Notes: generated by a model from the sequence alone, not told the origin. A DNA stretch of 64,000 nucleotides from an uncultured Ectothiorhodospiraceae bacterium (GCA_945787715.1 CALZJE010000006.1:1-64000), one strand, 5' to 3'. Shown: positions 19,545 to 29,128, counted from the first letter of the stretch. Translations and numbers: made by a program.

Positions 19545-20081
19545 ATGGAAAACTATAAAAGCTATTTTGAATTATTCTCCCTTCCAGTGGGCTTTGACAT
19601 CAATCTGTCCGATTTAGATTCTCGTTTTCGTGAGCTTCAGAAAGCTGTTCATCCAGATAAATATGCAAGTGCTATTGAGCAAGAGAGATTGAAATCTGTT
19701 CAACAGGCTAGTCTGATTAATAACGCTTATGACACTTTAAAAGATCCTGTTAATCGTGCAAAGCATATGCTTGCGATAAATGGATTTGATCTTGAGAATG
19801 ATAAAAGAGATGCGTTAGCCCCTGGTTTTTTAATGCAGCAAATAGAATTGCGTGAACAAATTGAAGAAGCTCAAAGCAATGGTAATATTGATTTGCTAGA
19901 TGAAATTTGCGACCAAATTGTAGATCTACTGAGAAAAACAACGGATTCTATAAGTCAGCTATTTTCTCAAGATCCCCCTGGTTTTGATGAGATTGTGAAA
20001 AAAGTACAGGAAGCTCAATTTTTTGTGCGATTAAAAGAAAATGTAGACTCTATAATTTTAGACTTAGAGAGTAACGAATAG
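19545..20081 (+). CDS. hscB: Fe-S assembly co-chaperone HscB
   Basis: J-domain protein that, in characterised systems, brings IscU to the Hsp70 HscA and stimulates its ATPase. 178 aa. The N-terminal J domain has YFELFSLP and the HPDK motif (AVHPDKYA, around residues 31-38). The C-terminal three-helix bundle, which normally docks IscU, is present with EQIEEAQSNG and FFVRLKEN. It is in the usual isc position after iscA. Its presence makes the absence of iscU from the operon more striking. Confidence 0.95.
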   Translation: MENYKSYFELFSLPVGFDINLSDLDSRFRELQKAVHPDKYASAIEQERLKSVQQASLINNAYDTLKDPVNRAKHMLAINGFDLENDKRDALAPGFLMQQIELREQIEEAQSNGNIDLLDEICDQIVDLLRKTTDSISQLFSQDPPGFDEIVKKVQEAQFFVRLKENVDSIILDLESNE

Positions 20082-20085
20082 TAAT

Positions 20086-20108
20086 TGATTGCCTGTTTGA
20101 GGCAATCA
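20086..20108 (+). other. Intercistronic hairpin hscB-hscA
   Basis: 9-bp stem TGATTGCCT/AGGCAATCA with 5-nt loop right after the hscB stop and before hscA. No T run follows, so it is more likely an mRNA processing or stability element than a terminator. Confidence 0.5.
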
Positions 20109-20125
20109 TTAAATGGATATTGTAA

Positions 20126-22006
20126 ATGGCTTTATTGCAAATTTCTGAACCAGGGCAATCAACTGCTCCTCACCAACATAAACTGGCTGTTGGTATTGAT
20201 TTAGGTACCACAAATTCATTAGTGGCTTCAGTTAGAAGTGGGCATGCAGAAACACTTCCTGATAACCTTGGGGATCATTTGTTACCGTCCGTTGTAAGGT
20301 ATATTTCGACGAACGAAATTCTTGTTGGTCGTGAAGCATATGATGCGGCCAGTATCGACCCATTAAATACAATTGTTTCCGTTAAAAGATTTATGGGGCG
20401 GGGTATAGAGGACGTTTCTCGTTTAGGAGCCCAGCTCCCGTATCATTTTGAAAATAGTGAATCGGGTATGCCGTTGATTAAAACGGTAGCCGGCGAAAAA
20501 AGCCCAGTGGAGGTTTCATCGCGAATTTTAAAGGTTTTGCGAGAGAGAGCTGAAAAAACATTGGGTGGTGATATTGCGGGTGCTGTCATAACCGTGCCTG
20601 CGTACTTTGATGATGCTCAACGTCAAGCGACAAAAGATGCAGCAACACTCGCTGGGATAAATGTATTCCGACTATTAAACGAACCCACTGCAGCCGCAAT
20701 TGCTTACGGTCTTGATACTAAATCCGAGGATGGTGATATTGTTGTCTTTGATCTTGGTGGTGGTACTTTTGATGTTTCCATATTGCGATTAACCAAAGGT
20801 GTTTTTGAAGTGCTTGCGACCGCTGGAGATACTGCACTTGGTGGTGACGATATGGACTCCGCTATTGTTGATTGGTTAATGGAGAAAGCGGGCTTGAATG
20901 CAAATGCAGCAGACCATGCATCAATGCGTCAACTCACCCAGCAGGCAAGACAGGCGAAAGAGATTTTAACTGAGCAAACTTCGGTTTCTATTCATTTGAA
21001 TCTAAATAGTGGAGTGTCTTGGAAGGGGATTTTAGATAGAGAAACCCTGAATAAAATTATTTTACCACTAGTGAAGAAGGCATTGCGCCCCTGTCGCCAA
21101 GCTCTTCGAGATGCTGGTATTTCAAAAAAAGATATTCAGCAAGTAGTTATGGTTGGAGGTTCTACTCGTGTTCCATTTGTTCGTGAGAAAATTAGCGAAT
21201 TCTTTAACCGAGAACCACTGGTAGATATAGACCCAGATCGTGTTGTTGCTGTTGGCGCTGCAATTCAAGCCGATATATTAGCTGGCAATAAACCTGATGA
21301 CGAGATGTTACTACTTGATGTTATACCGTTGTCTCTTGGTTTGGAAACAATGGGGGGGCTAGTTGAAAAAGTTATTCCTAGAAATACGACAATTCCTATC
21401 GCTAGGGCTCAGGAGTTTACAACATATAAAGATGGTCAAACGGCTATGGCTATTCATGTGGTTCAAGGCGAACGGGAAGTAATTGATGATTGTCGATCAT
21501 TAGCGCGTTTTGAATTGCGAGGCATTCCCCCTATGGTTGCCGGAGCAGCAAGAATTCAAGTTACATTTCAAGTTGATGCTGATGGCTTGTTAAGTGTTTC
21601 AGCACTTGAGAAAGTAAGCGGTGTTTCAAGTCATATAGAAGTTAAACCCTCTTATGGTCTAACTGAAAATGAAATTGAGAACATGCTCATCAGTTCCTTT
21701 GAACATGCTAAAGAAGATGTACTATTGAGAAAGTTAAGGGAGCAGCAGGTCGAAGCGGACAGAGAAATTCTAGCGCTTGAATCAGCTCTTGCAGATGATG
21801 CAGGTGAATTGCTTTCAGAAGAAGAGAATTTCAAAATAAATGAAGTATTGAATAAGTTAAAGTCACTTCGAGAGGGTGATGATGCCGGCGCGCTGAGGCG
21901 CGGAATTGATGAAGTAGAGGCCGTTTGTGCATTTTACGTGGAACGCCGTATGAACAGCAACATTGCCAATGCACTATCTGGTCACAAAGTTGAAGAATTT
22001 AAATAG
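20126..22006 (+). CDS. hscA: Hsp70-class chaperone HscA
   Basis: Specialised Hsp70 that, with HscB, helps release clusters from IscU. 626 aa (E. coli 616). Actin-fold ATPase motifs: [61 protein letters not shown] and [11 protein letters not shown]. The substrate-binding domain follows ([20 protein letters not shown]) with a helical lid. The N-terminal insert before the ATPase domain ([17 protein letters not shown]) is HscA-like and distinguishes it from DnaK. It is co-transcribed with hscB and fdx. Confidence 0.96.
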   Translation: MALLQISEPGQSTAPHQHKLAVGIDLGTTNSLVASVRSGHAETLPDNLGDHLLPSVVRYISTNEILVGREAYDAASIDPLNTIVSVKRFMGRGIEDVSRLGAQLPYHFENSESGMPLIKTVAGEKSPVEVSSRILKVLRERAEKTLGGDIAGAVITVPAYFDDAQRQATKDAATLAGINVFRLLNEPTAAAIAYGLDTKSEDGDIVVFDLGGGTFDVSILRLTKGVFEVLATAGDTALGGDDMDSAIVDWLMEKAGLNANAADHASMRQLTQQARQAKEILTEQTSVSIHLNLNSGVSWKGILDRETLNKIILPLVKKALRPCRQALRDAGISKKDIQQVVMVGGSTRVPFVREKISEFFNREPLVDIDPDRVVAVGAAIQADILAGNKPDDEMLLLDVIPLSLGLETMGGLVEKVIPRNTTIPIARAQEFTTYKDGQTAMAIHVVQGEREVIDDCRSLARFELRGIPPMVAGAARIQVTFQVDADGLLSVSALEKVSGVSSHIEVKPSYGLTENEIENMLISSFEHAKEDVLLRKLREQQVEADREILALESALADDAGELLSEEENFKINEVLNKLKSLREGDDAGALRRGIDEVEAVCAFYVERRMNSNIANALSGHKVEEFK

Positions 22007-22015
22007 GTTTTTTGT

Positions 22016-22354
22016 ATGCCACAAATTATTGTATTACCGCACGAAGAATTATGCCCTGAAGGTGTTGTTTTTGAAGCAGAAAAAGGTGTAACCATTTGCG
22101 ATGCGCTTTTAAAGAATAACGTAGAAATCGAGCACGCGTGTGAGAAATCATGTGCTTGCACAACTTGCCATGTCATTGTTCGGGAAGGTATTGGATCCCT
22201 CGAGGAAGCTACTGAAGATGAAGATGATATGCTTGATAAAGCATGGGGTTTAGAACCTGATTCACGCTTGAGTTGTCAGGCAGTTGTAAATGGTGAAGAT
22301 TTGGTTGTCGAAATACCCAAGTATACTATCAATATGGTTTCTGAAAATCACTGA
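22016..22354 (+). CDS. fdx: ISC system [2Fe-2S] ferredoxin
   Basis: 112-aa adrenodoxin-type ferredoxin that supplies electrons during cluster assembly. Ligands C42, C48 and C51 in HACEKSCACTTCHVIV plus the distal cysteine in SRLSCQAVV match E. coli Fdx, including the extra C46. It follows hscA by 9 nt. The C-terminal YTINMVSENH is also typical of the family. Confidence 0.96.
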   Translation: MPQIIVLPHEELCPEGVVFEAEKGVTICDALLKNNVEIEHACEKSCACTTCHVIVREGIGSLEEATEDEDDMLDKAWGLEPDSRLSCQAVVNGEDLVVEIPKYTINMVSENH

Positions 22355-22364
22355 AGGAATACTT

Positions 22365-22565
22365 ATGAAGCTAAATTGGACAGATTCTTTAGAAATAGCA
22401 ATAGCCTTAGATGACAAATTTCCGGATGTAGATCCTCAATATGTTCGTTTTACTGATTTGCATGATTGGGTGATGGCGCTTAGTGATTTTGAAGGTGAAG
22501 CGGATAAGTCTGGTGAGAAAATTCTTGAGGCAATTCAGATGGCGTGGATTGAGGAGCGAGAATAA
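22365..22565 (+). CDS. iscX: Fe-S assembly protein IscX
   Basis: 66-aa acidic protein that binds IscS and iron and modulates desulfurase activity. MKLNWTDSLEIAIALDDKFP, VRFTDLHDWV and the C-terminal IQMAWIEERE are characteristic. ATG 22365 is preceded by AAGGAA at 7 nt spacing. It closes the isc operon and is followed directly by a terminator. Confidence 0.94.
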   Translation: MKLNWTDSLEIAIALDDKFPDVDPQYVRFTDLHDWVMALSDFEGEADKSGEKILEAIQMAWIEERE

Positions 22566-22582
22566 TTATCATTCATTGATGT

Positions 22583-22611
22583 AAAAAAGCCTGGCTAAGC
22601 CAGGCTTTTTT
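22583..22611. terminator. Bidirectional terminator after the isc operon
   Basis: Stem GCCTGGC/GCCAGGC with TAA loop, flanked by A6 on the left and T6 on the right, so it works on both strands and also stops the convergent lipoprotein gene. Confidence 0.93.
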
Positions 22612-22618
22612 GTGGGAA

Positions 22619-25075
22619 TCAGTTTATGCCATTTTCATTGAAATCATAAAGCGTAATATTGTTGGTCGAGGCGATAGTGTTAGACGTGTTAAGCGTAAGG
22701 CTGCCATGGCCAAAGTAACTGCCAATATTTGTTGCGCTAACACAGCTCTCGTTTGCTTCACACAATCCATTATCATTCCCAATATTGTCTCCGAGTATCT
22801 CGCTACTGTTATTCAAATAAAGAAAAGGGATTGTACCTCCTCGATAAGTATAGCTAGAAGTAGCGGTAGGCCCATTCAACTTATTCAATGCAAAAGTGTC
22901 ATTTTTGTTTAGTCTAAGATCCAGTAACTGGCAGATCACACCATCTTGATTGCAACTTCCGGAGCCTGCTTCTGCTGTTGGGATTGCAATGCTGCTCCAG
23001 GTGCGGAATTCACTGTTAAAGTTGTAAATCTCTTTGACGAGAGAATAATCCACTCCATTTGATGTTAAATTGACATAGCTTGCGTCAGTGGTTGGGTGCG
23101 AAAACAGTGTTGATAACTCCGTGTCTGTGGTAGCAACAGTTATTACGCCAGAACAAGCGTTGGTGCCACAAGTGGTTGGTGCGTTAAACGCATCGAGAAC
23201 ATTATCGAAAACACTGCCATCGACACCGTCAATTGTATCTTGCGCCACTTCGGGATCAAATTTAATTCCACTGCCTTTATTGTTTGCAAGCGTACTATTT
23301 ACAATTAAGTTCTTATATGGGGAAGTGGTTTTTGTAAACAAAATACCATTTCCATCGTTGGAAGCGCTGGTAAGAGAAGAAAAGATATTGTTTTGAGCTC
23401 CTTCAATTAAAACACCATCACCAATATTGTTATTAGAATAAATTTCATAGAAAGTATTTTGAGGCTTGCTAACAACTAGGCCGGCATCTTTATTGTTGAT
23501 AGAGATCAACTGAGACACTTTATTGTTGGAACTGTTTATATATAGTCCGGTGGCTAAGTTGTTCACAGTAACGATATTCTTAAGTGAGTTGAGATTACCT
23601 TTGTTAGAATCTACGGAGATACCATTGCCACCATTTGAAAAAGAAACCACGTTGTTTAATGTGGCACTTGATTCCTGGCTTATTTGAATGCCGTCTTTCA
23701 GTGCGTTACTGATTTTAACATTCCTAATGTTTGTGTTTTCTGATCGAGTTACACTAATACCATTTGTGCTTCCATTGGCGTTTATATTTCCCTCTAGCCA
23801 GGAATTGAATACACCATTAATTTGGATGGCGCTAGTACCAGATGCTGATAATAATGTAGTGCTAGGTGATACAACTAATGCAATTGCACTTTTTTGTAGC
23901 ATATAGTTTTGTGACTCAATGCCATTATCTTTTGATACAACATAAACACCGCCGGTAACACCTAAAGCTTCATTTGCAGGTGCTGCGAAAACAGGATTGT
24001 TCCACCAGCTTGCTGGTTCGGTTTTCAAGAATTCTAAGCCTGCATATTTTACTGCCACAGAGTTAGGCTGCCAGCTAGGTTTTGTACTAAATCCAATTAA
24101 GTTGGTCAGTCCTTTTCCGTCTTTAAGTGAAGTGCTGTAGACCTTGATTGCTGTGGGTGTGTCAACGGGTACTTCTTCACATGCCCAATTGAACGCATCT
24201 AAGTCATCTGACGCAGTGATATCTGCACAGCTGATGTATTTGTCTGTTACTAGTGCGCGTTGTTCACCGCCATGTACAAAGCCTACACCACTTGCATAGT
24301 AATCATTCCAGGATGTAGCGTTAGATTTGTAAGGGCCAACTTCGGTGCATGTAACATGGACTTCTGCATTGCGGGAGATAATTCTCCCCTGGGAGTTATC
24401 GAAGGTGCAGTATGAGCCATCTGTTGGTTGTTGTTTGACAGCCAAACGAAAGTCCACATTATTTGCTAGATTGCTATCGATGCGGATTTTTGTTGAGTCT
24501 GATTCAATCGTAATATTCGGTCGAGTGGTTTTTGGATCATTAAAAACCTGTTCAACAATAATTTGTTCTCCAGCTTTTAATCCTGAGGCTATTATTTCTA
24601 TGTCATAAATTGAAATCGTTGAAAAAGAGATTTCGAAGTTTAGTCTATTTCCCGCTAAATCCGTGACTGTTGGCGCCTCATTGAATCCCATGGTTATGCG
24701 GAAGCGTTGACTATGTGGGATTGGTATGGGAGTTCCATCTGCATTCTTACGGTCTATTTCGTATATCAACTCTAAACTTTGAGAATCGTAGCTCCAGGTA
24801 CCTTTTAGCTCAATTCCAGAACGTGATTTTATTTCTAATGCGTCAAGCTCTTTAATAGTCGTTTCATCTAAAGCCTCTGTAAGCTGAAGTCGAATCTCAT
24901 CGGTTTCCTGCGGCAAGACATCTGATCCCAAGTTTAATGGTTTATTAACTTGAGTAACCTCTGGTGCTTCTACGTCAATAATTTCTACTGTTGGCTCAAC
25001 GGGTTCAGCAAGACCGCAGCCAATTAAGGAAGCAGATAGTAACAGCAGGCTTACATATTTGAATTCTTTCATCAT
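22619..25075 (-). CDS. Large lipoprotein with right-handed parallel beta-helix repeats
   Basis: 818 aa. The N-terminus MMKEFKYVSLLLLSASLIGC is a lipoprotein signal with lipobox LIGC and lipidated C20, so the protein is likely anchored in the outer membrane. An Ig-like SbsA-type segment follows (about 35-160: RLQLTEALDETT, TMGFNEAPTVTDLAGN). The middle (about 370-620) is a run of 20-25-residue turns rich in Asn, Gly, Ser and Ile, such as NIRNVKISNALKDGIQIS and GNGISVDSNKGNLNSLKNIV, typical of parallel beta-helix (PbH1) folds. Cysteine pairs in the remaining parts suggest disulfides. Proteins of this type bind or cleave polysaccharides, but no lyase catalytic residues can be assigned. It is transcribed alone and convergent with iscX. 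Confidence 0.75.
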   Translation of the reverse strand: MMKEFKYVSLLLLSASLIGCGLAEPVEPTVEIIDVEAPEVTQVNKPLNLGSDVLPQETDEIRLQLTEALDETTIKELDALEIKSRSGIELKGTWSYDSQSLELIYEIDRKNADGTPIPIPHSQRFRITMGFNEAPTVTDLAGNRLNFEISFSTISIYDIEIIASGLKAGEQIIVEQVFNDPKTTRPNITIESDSTKIRIDSNLANNVDFRLAVKQQPTDGSYCTFDNSQGRIISRNAEVHVTCTEVGPYKSNATSWNDYYASGVGFVHGGEQRALVTDKYISCADITASDDLDAFNWACEEVPVDTPTAIKVYSTSLKDGKGLTNLIGFSTKPSWQPNSVAVKYAGLEFLKTEPASWWNNPVFAAPANEALGVTGGVYVVSKDNGIESQNYMLQKSAIALVVSPSTTLLSASGTSAIQINGVFNSWLEGNINANGSTNGISVTRSENTNIRNVKISNALKDGIQISQESSATLNNVVSFSNGGNGISVDSNKGNLNSLKNIVTVNNLATGLYINSSNNKVSQLISINNKDAGLVVSKPQNTFYEIYSNNNIGDGVLIEGAQNNIFSSLTSASNDGNGILFTKTTSPYKNLIVNSTLANNKGSGIKFDPEVAQDTIDGVDGSVFDNVLDAFNAPTTCGTNACSGVITVATTDTELSTLFSHPTTDASYVNLTSNGVDYSLVKEIYNFNSEFRTWSSIAIPTAEAGSGSCNQDGVICQLLDLRLNKNDTFALNKLNGPTATSSYTYRGGTIPFLYLNNSSEILGDNIGNDNGLCEANESCVSATNIGSYFGHGSLTLNTSNTIASTNNITLYDFNENGIN

Positions 25076-25842
25076 AAAAACTGGTCGCTCTGACTATTTA
25101 ATAACGTTATCGAAAGAGTGGCTTGTCGATATAAATACATAATGCGATTATTACTAATATCGAGTAATAAAGTGGTAGTACAAGCTTTATTCTTATTTAT
25201 TTTCGTGAATTAGCCTGCACATAATCGAATTACGCTCACAAATGTACTTAACGCGAAATTGTACAATAATTCAAGTCTCCATTGATAAATACATGACGTG
25301 GTGTTCAAAAAATGAGTAATAGGTGCTGAAATTTTTTGAAGTCCTGAATTAAGCTTAAGATAGAAATGTGATAAACGGGGCCTGGCTATTAATTAAGTAC
25401 TTCCAATACTGGCCTATTGTCAATGTATCTGGTTGTCCGATTATAGCCGGTTCAATATTGAGCATGAATATCTTTGTTCAAGCTGGAGATGGTTATGGCT
25501 AGATAACGAGCAAATCTATCGGTTTTCTTCTACAGAGCAGTTCAGCGACAATTATTTTCCCGAAATTGGGTGTCAAACAGAATGAGCAGCAGTGGCGAGC
25601 TGTGGCAAGTGGACAAACTGAATCCATCATTGATGCGTCATCAATCTCTATGAACGTTCTTATAAAAGTCAGGCTATTCAGAAATTTTTACAATACGTAA
25701 ATTATAATTGAGGTTCCAGTGATTCGATTTTTATTGTTTATTGGTGTTGTAGAATAAAAAATACAAATATATTAATGGGTTAGAGTTGGTTTTCTGTAGC
25801 TGTCGGATAAATTAATTTATAGTACTGAATTGTGAATGTGAT
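25076..25842. other. Long non-coding stretch upstream of ndk, possibly with a decayed gene
   Basis: No intact gene. The right part contains open segments that join into one plausible protein only with two frame changes (see the pseudogene entry). The left end must hold the lipoprotein promoter, on the minus strand. No tRNA, repeat array or riboswitch fold was recognised. Confidence 0.5.
25397..25711 (+). pseudogene. Possible remnant of a protein-coding gene
   Basis: 62 open codons from 25397 to 25582 without a start codon, ending in WLDNEQIYRFSSTEQFSDNY and a few more residues, then TGA. Reading continues in the +1 frame from 25584 (EQQWRAVASGQTESIIDASS) and returns to the first frame at 25640 (INLYERSYKSQAIQKFLQYV), stopping at 25709. 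The joined sequence looks protein-like. The NLYERSxxxxQ segment weakly recalls the lead-in of McrA-like HNH nucleases. This is pattern-reading only and could be chance. Confidence 0.25.
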
Positions 25843-25871
25843 TTGCTTGAAAAGCCGTCAAAAGTTAGAAT
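25843..25871 (+). promoter_or_regulatory. Candidate ndk promoter
   Basis: TTGCTT (25843-25848), 17-nt spacer, TAGAAT (25866-25871), leaving an ndk leader of about 65 nt. Confidence 0.5.
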
Positions 25872-25944
25872 TGCGCCCGTTGAGAAGGGCTCGAAATGAG
25901 CAATACCTTCGTCGGATTCTAAATAACCTGGAGATACAAGGGAA

Positions 25945-26376
25945 ATGGCTGTAGAACGTACACTATCTATTATTAAACCTGATGCAGTAGCGAAAAATGT
26001 TATCGGTGAAATTTACTCACGTTTTGAAAAAGCTGGCTTAGCTGTTGTTGGTGCGCGAATGATGCATTTAACTGCTGAACAAGCGGGTGAGTTTTATGCG
26101 GTTCATAAAGAACGACCTTTTTATAACGACTTGGTGTCTTTCATGACTTCTGGTCCAGTTATGGTTTCAGTTCTTGAAGGTGAAAATGCAGTTTTGGCTC
26201 ACCGTGAAGTGATGGGTGCGACAAACCCTGCAGAAGCTGCACCTGGGACAGTACGTGCTGATTTCGCAAGTAGTATCGATGAAAATGCTTGTCATGGCTC
26301 TGATGCGACAGACACTGCAAAAGCAGAAATCGCATTCTTTTTCGATGACAATGAAGTTTGCGCGAGAACTCGATAA
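25945..26376 (+). CDS. ndk: Nucleoside diphosphate kinase
   Basis: Balances nucleoside triphosphate pools by phosphate transfer from ATP through a phosphohistidine. 143 aa, exactly the E. coli length. [16 protein letters not shown] at the start and the active-site histidine in [13 protein letters not shown] are diagnostic. It heads the ndk-rlmN-pilF-rodZ-hisS-yfgM-bamB-der order typical of Pseudomonas-like gammaproteobacteria. ATG 25945 is preceded by an AAGGGAA ribosome site. Confidence 0.97.
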   Translation: MAVERTLSIIKPDAVAKNVIGEIYSRFEKAGLAVVGARMMHLTAEQAGEFYAVHKERPFYNDLVSFMTSGPVMVSVLEGENAVLAHREVMGATNPAEAAPGTVRADFASSIDENACHGSDATDTAKAEIAFFFDDNEVCARTR

Positions 26377-26381
26377 TTCTG

Positions 26382-27485
26382 ATGATTAACTATCCAGAAA
26401 AACAAAATCTCCTTGATTTTGATTTGGATGGCTTAAAAGCCTTCTTCCAGGAAAATGGGGAGAAGGCTTTTCGTGCTACCCAGATTATTAAATGGGTATA
26501 TCAGCGCGGTGTAATTGATTTTGATGAGATGAGTGATTTATCAAAATCTTTGCGCATAAAATTAAAAGATATTGCCGAGATACGATTGCCTGAAGTGGTT
26601 GTCGATCAAAAGTCTACCGATGGAACTCACAAGTGGTTGCTGAAATTGGCAGATGGTAATTGCATTGAAACAGTTTTTATTCCACAAATGAGTCGTGGCA
26701 CCTTGTGCGTCTCTTCACAAGTTGGGTGCGTTTTAAACTGCTCTTTCTGCTCCACAGCGAAGCAAGGGTTTAATCGCAATTTGAGTGTGGGTGAGATTAT
26801 AAGTCAGGTTTGGGTTGCTGCGAAAACGTTAGGTCAGTACGAGCCTGATGCAGCGCGTGCTATAACCAATGTGGTCATGATGGGGATGGGTGAGCCATTA
26901 CTCAACTTCGATGCAGTCATTAAAGCGATGCGATTGATGATGGATGATAATGCATACGGCTTATCTCGTCGCCGAGTCACGGTAAGTACCGCCGGTGTAG
27001 TGCCTGCGATGGATGAGTTAAGTAAAACCATTAGTGTGAGCCTAGCAGTTTCTCTGCATGCAACAAATGATGAATTGCGCAATGAACTTGTTCCTTTGAA
27101 TAAAAAATATCCGATTAAAGAACTGCTGGCTGCATGTAATCGCTATGTGGAAGGAGAGTTCAAGCGCCATATTACTTTCGAATACATTATGATCGATGCT
27201 GTGAATGATAGACCCGAAGATGCCAGAGCTTTAGTGAAATTACTAAAAGGAATGTCAGCCAAAGTTAATCTTATCCCATTTAATCCTTACCCAAATACCC
27301 AATACAAAACCTCAACTCAGGAAGCGCAGGATCGTTTTACGAAGATTCTTACTGATGGGGGATTAATAACCGTAACGCGTAGAACACGCGGAGAAGATAT
27401 TGATGCCGCTTGTGGTCAGTTAGCAGGTAAAGTTCAAGATAAAACAAAGCGCAGTATTCGCTACATGAAATCTGTCGGAGGATAA
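26382..27485 (+). CDS. rlmN: Dual-specificity 23S rRNA/tRNA adenine-C2 methyltransferase
   Basis: Radical-SAM enzyme making m2A2503 in 23S rRNA and m2A37 in some tRNAs. From ATG 26382, 367 aa; the open frame extends upstream to a TTG at 26358 only by overlapping ndk. The radical-SAM cluster motif C116-x3-C120-x2-C123 lies in [17 protein letters not shown], and the conserved C-terminal methylated cysteine is in DAACGQL. Substrate-binding segments [13 protein letters not shown] and [10 protein letters not shown] are present. It starts 5 nt after ndk and is probably co-transcribed. The ribosome site is weak. Confidence 0.95.
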   Translation: MINYPEKQNLLDFDLDGLKAFFQENGEKAFRATQIIKWVYQRGVIDFDEMSDLSKSLRIKLKDIAEIRLPEVVVDQKSTDGTHKWLLKLADGNCIETVFIPQMSRGTLCVSSQVGCVLNCSFCSTAKQGFNRNLSVGEIISQVWVAAKTLGQYEPDAARAITNVVMMGMGEPLLNFDAVIKAMRLMMDDNAYGLSRRRVTVSTAGVVPAMDELSKTISVSLAVSLHATNDELRNELVPLNKKYPIKELLAACNRYVEGEFKRHITFEYIMIDAVNDRPEDARALVKLLKGMSAKVNLIPFNPYPNTQYKTSTQEAQDRFTKILTDGGLITVTRRTRGEDIDAACGQLAGKVQDKTKRSIRYMKSVGG

Positions 27486-27489
27486 GAGC

Positions 27490-28242
27490 TTGACCAAGCA
27501 GTTGCTTAGAATTTTCTTGGTGACCATATTGCATATTAGCTTACTCAGCGGTTGTGTAGCGATCAATAAAAAAGCGGGTTCTGATGGTCAAATCGCCAAA
27601 GCAAATGTGGACCTTGCTTCAGAGTATTTCCGGAAAAATCAGCTAAATTATGCACTCGAAAATTTGAAAAAAGCACTTTCTCATAATCCAGACTCTGTTG
27701 ACGGGAATACTTTAATGGCTCTTGTGTATGAGCGCCTGGATCAGCCAGAAAAAGCAGAAAATTATTTTAAAATAGCAGAAAATTTAGTATCGACAGAGAC
27801 AAGTAGCTATAGCTATATTCATAATATATATGGTACTTTTTTATGTAAAAATGGGCGTACTGAAGAGGCTGCAGAACATTTTGAAATAGCACTTGATGAT
27901 AAGCTGAATCAAAATCGAGAAGTTGTGATGGAAAATGCCGGTTTTTGTGAGTTTCAACAACAGGAATACAGTAAAGCGGAAGAGTATTTTAGAGAAGCGC
28001 TCAAACTATCCCCTGGAACACCTGGGGTGCTTTTTAAAATGGCTAAACTTCAGTTTGTTATAAAAAATTATTTATCTGCACGAGCTTATATTCAGCGCTA
28101 TCATGATTTAAATAACGCGCCAGAAAGTTTGGCGCTAGCGATTGATATAGAACGAGCATTAGATGTGGAGCCCGAAGCTATTAAACTAATTGAGAAATTG
28201 AGAAAATCATTTCCGAATTCAAAGCAGGCGCAATTGTACTAA
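27490..28242 (+). CDS. pilF: Type IV pilus assembly lipoprotein PilF (PilW)
   Basis: Outer-membrane lipoprotein pilotin that helps the PilQ secretin assemble. 250 aa. Lipobox LLSGC with lipidated C22, then TPR repeats: ANVDLASEYFRKNQLNYALE, MALVYERLDQPEKAENYFK, IYGTFLCKNGRTEEAAEHFE and EYSKAEEYFREALKLSPG. The start is a TTG at 27490, 4 nt after the rlmN stop, with a GGAG-type ribosome site inside the end of rlmN. The rlmN-pilF order supports the assignment. No other pilus genes are in the window. Confidence 0.9.
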   Translation: MTKQLLRIFLVTILHISLLSGCVAINKKAGSDGQIAKANVDLASEYFRKNQLNYALENLKKALSHNPDSVDGNTLMALVYERLDQPEKAENYFKIAENLVSTETSSYSYIHNIYGTFLCKNGRTEEAAEHFEIALDDKLNQNREVVMENAGFCEFQQQEYSKAEEYFREALKLSPGTPGVLFKMAKLQFVIKNYLSARAYIQRYHDLNNAPESLALAIDIERALDVEPEAIKLIEKLRKSFPNSKQAQLY

Positions 28243-28429
28243 TTGAAAAATAGCTAAACTATGGTAATTAGAACTTATTACTATGGAAAGTTTGTATTAT
28301 CTGAACAAGAAAGTTTCAAAGTAAAAATTTGTTGTCTTTATTTATAATGAGATCGGGAAATTAAGCGAACAGAAGTGGTTGAGATACTGTATTGCTAGAA
28401 GTCGGATTCGATTAATAAGGGATATGAAC

Positions 28430-29053
28430 ATGAGTCAGCCAGCATTAAAACCAATAGAAACCGGGGAAACCGGGGAAACTTGGGAAGAAGCAAGAGAAAA
28501 GAAGGTAGTAAATTTGAACGGTTTAAACACGACAGACAAAATTATCGATGCACTGAAGTCGTCTGAGGGAGAAAAGCCGGGCCGCTTTCTAAGACAGCTT
28601 CGCGAATTGGAAGGATTATCTGTTAGTCAGATGGCAACTGATATTGGTTTGAGCACGCATCAGGTCACTGCGTTGGAAAACGATGATAATGACAAATTGC
28701 CTGCACCCATCTATGTTAAGGGTTTTATTAAGCGTTATTGTGCTGCGATAGGCGTTCCAAACGAAGCAATATTGAATGCTTATGATGCTGGAAATAAAGT
28801 GAATGAGTTATCCCCAATACTTAACCGCGTTTCTATTAAGAAGAAAATGCACAATGATGCTGCAATTATGCGCTGGGTTGGTTACGCTTTAGGCTTGGCT
28901 TTTATCGCTTTGATTGTCTTTTGGTTGCAATCGTTAGATTTTAATAATTTGTTTGGTGGCACAACTCCCGGTGTTGATAAGCCGGCGGAATTAAGTTTGC
29001 CTGTGCTTGAGCAACCAGGCGCAGACATGGCAGAGCCTGAAAAAACAGAATAG
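28430..29053 (+). CDS. rodZ: RodZ-like membrane-anchored helix-turn-helix protein (short form)
   Basis: RodZ links the MreB cytoskeleton to the elongasome. From ATG 28430, 207 aa. An AAGGGA site 7 nt upstream favours this ATG over one at 28424. A Cro-like helix-turn-helix domain (FLRQLRELEGLSVSQMATDI, LENDDNDKLPAPIYVKGFI) is followed by one membrane segment (WVGYALGLAFIALIVFWLQS) and a short acidic, Pro-rich tail. The large periplasmic beta domain of E. coli RodZ (337 aa) is missing. A GET-GET-GET triplet lies near the N-terminus. Synteny between pilF and hisS supports the call. Confidence 0.82.
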   Translation: MSQPALKPIETGETGETWEEAREKKVVNLNGLNTTDKIIDALKSSEGEKPGRFLRQLRELEGLSVSQMATDIGLSTHQVTALENDDNDKLPAPIYVKGFIKRYCAAIGVPNEAILNAYDAGNKVNELSPILNRVSIKKKMHNDAAIMRWVGYALGLAFIALIVFWLQSLDFNNLFGGTTPGVDKPAELSLPVLEQPGADMAEPEKTE

Positions 29054-29081
29054 TATAGCGATTAAGCATTAAAAATTTGAT

Positions 29082-29109
29082 GGCACCTGTGGCAGCTGCT
29101 CCAGGTGTC
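29082..29109 (+). terminator. Hairpin between rodZ and hisS
   Basis: 8-bp stem GGCACCTG/CAGGTGTC (one G-U pair) with a 12-nt loop, followed by TTGTTATTT, just ahead of the hisS ribosome site. It may act as a weak terminator or attenuator. It stands where ispG is found in related genomes. Confidence 0.45.
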
Positions 29110-29128
29110 TTGTTATTTGGAGATAAGA

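Noticed and set aside
28457-28480. GET-GET-GET triplet in the RodZ-like protein as a repeat element
   Set aside because: Only two to three copies of a 9-nt unit; too short to be meaningful.
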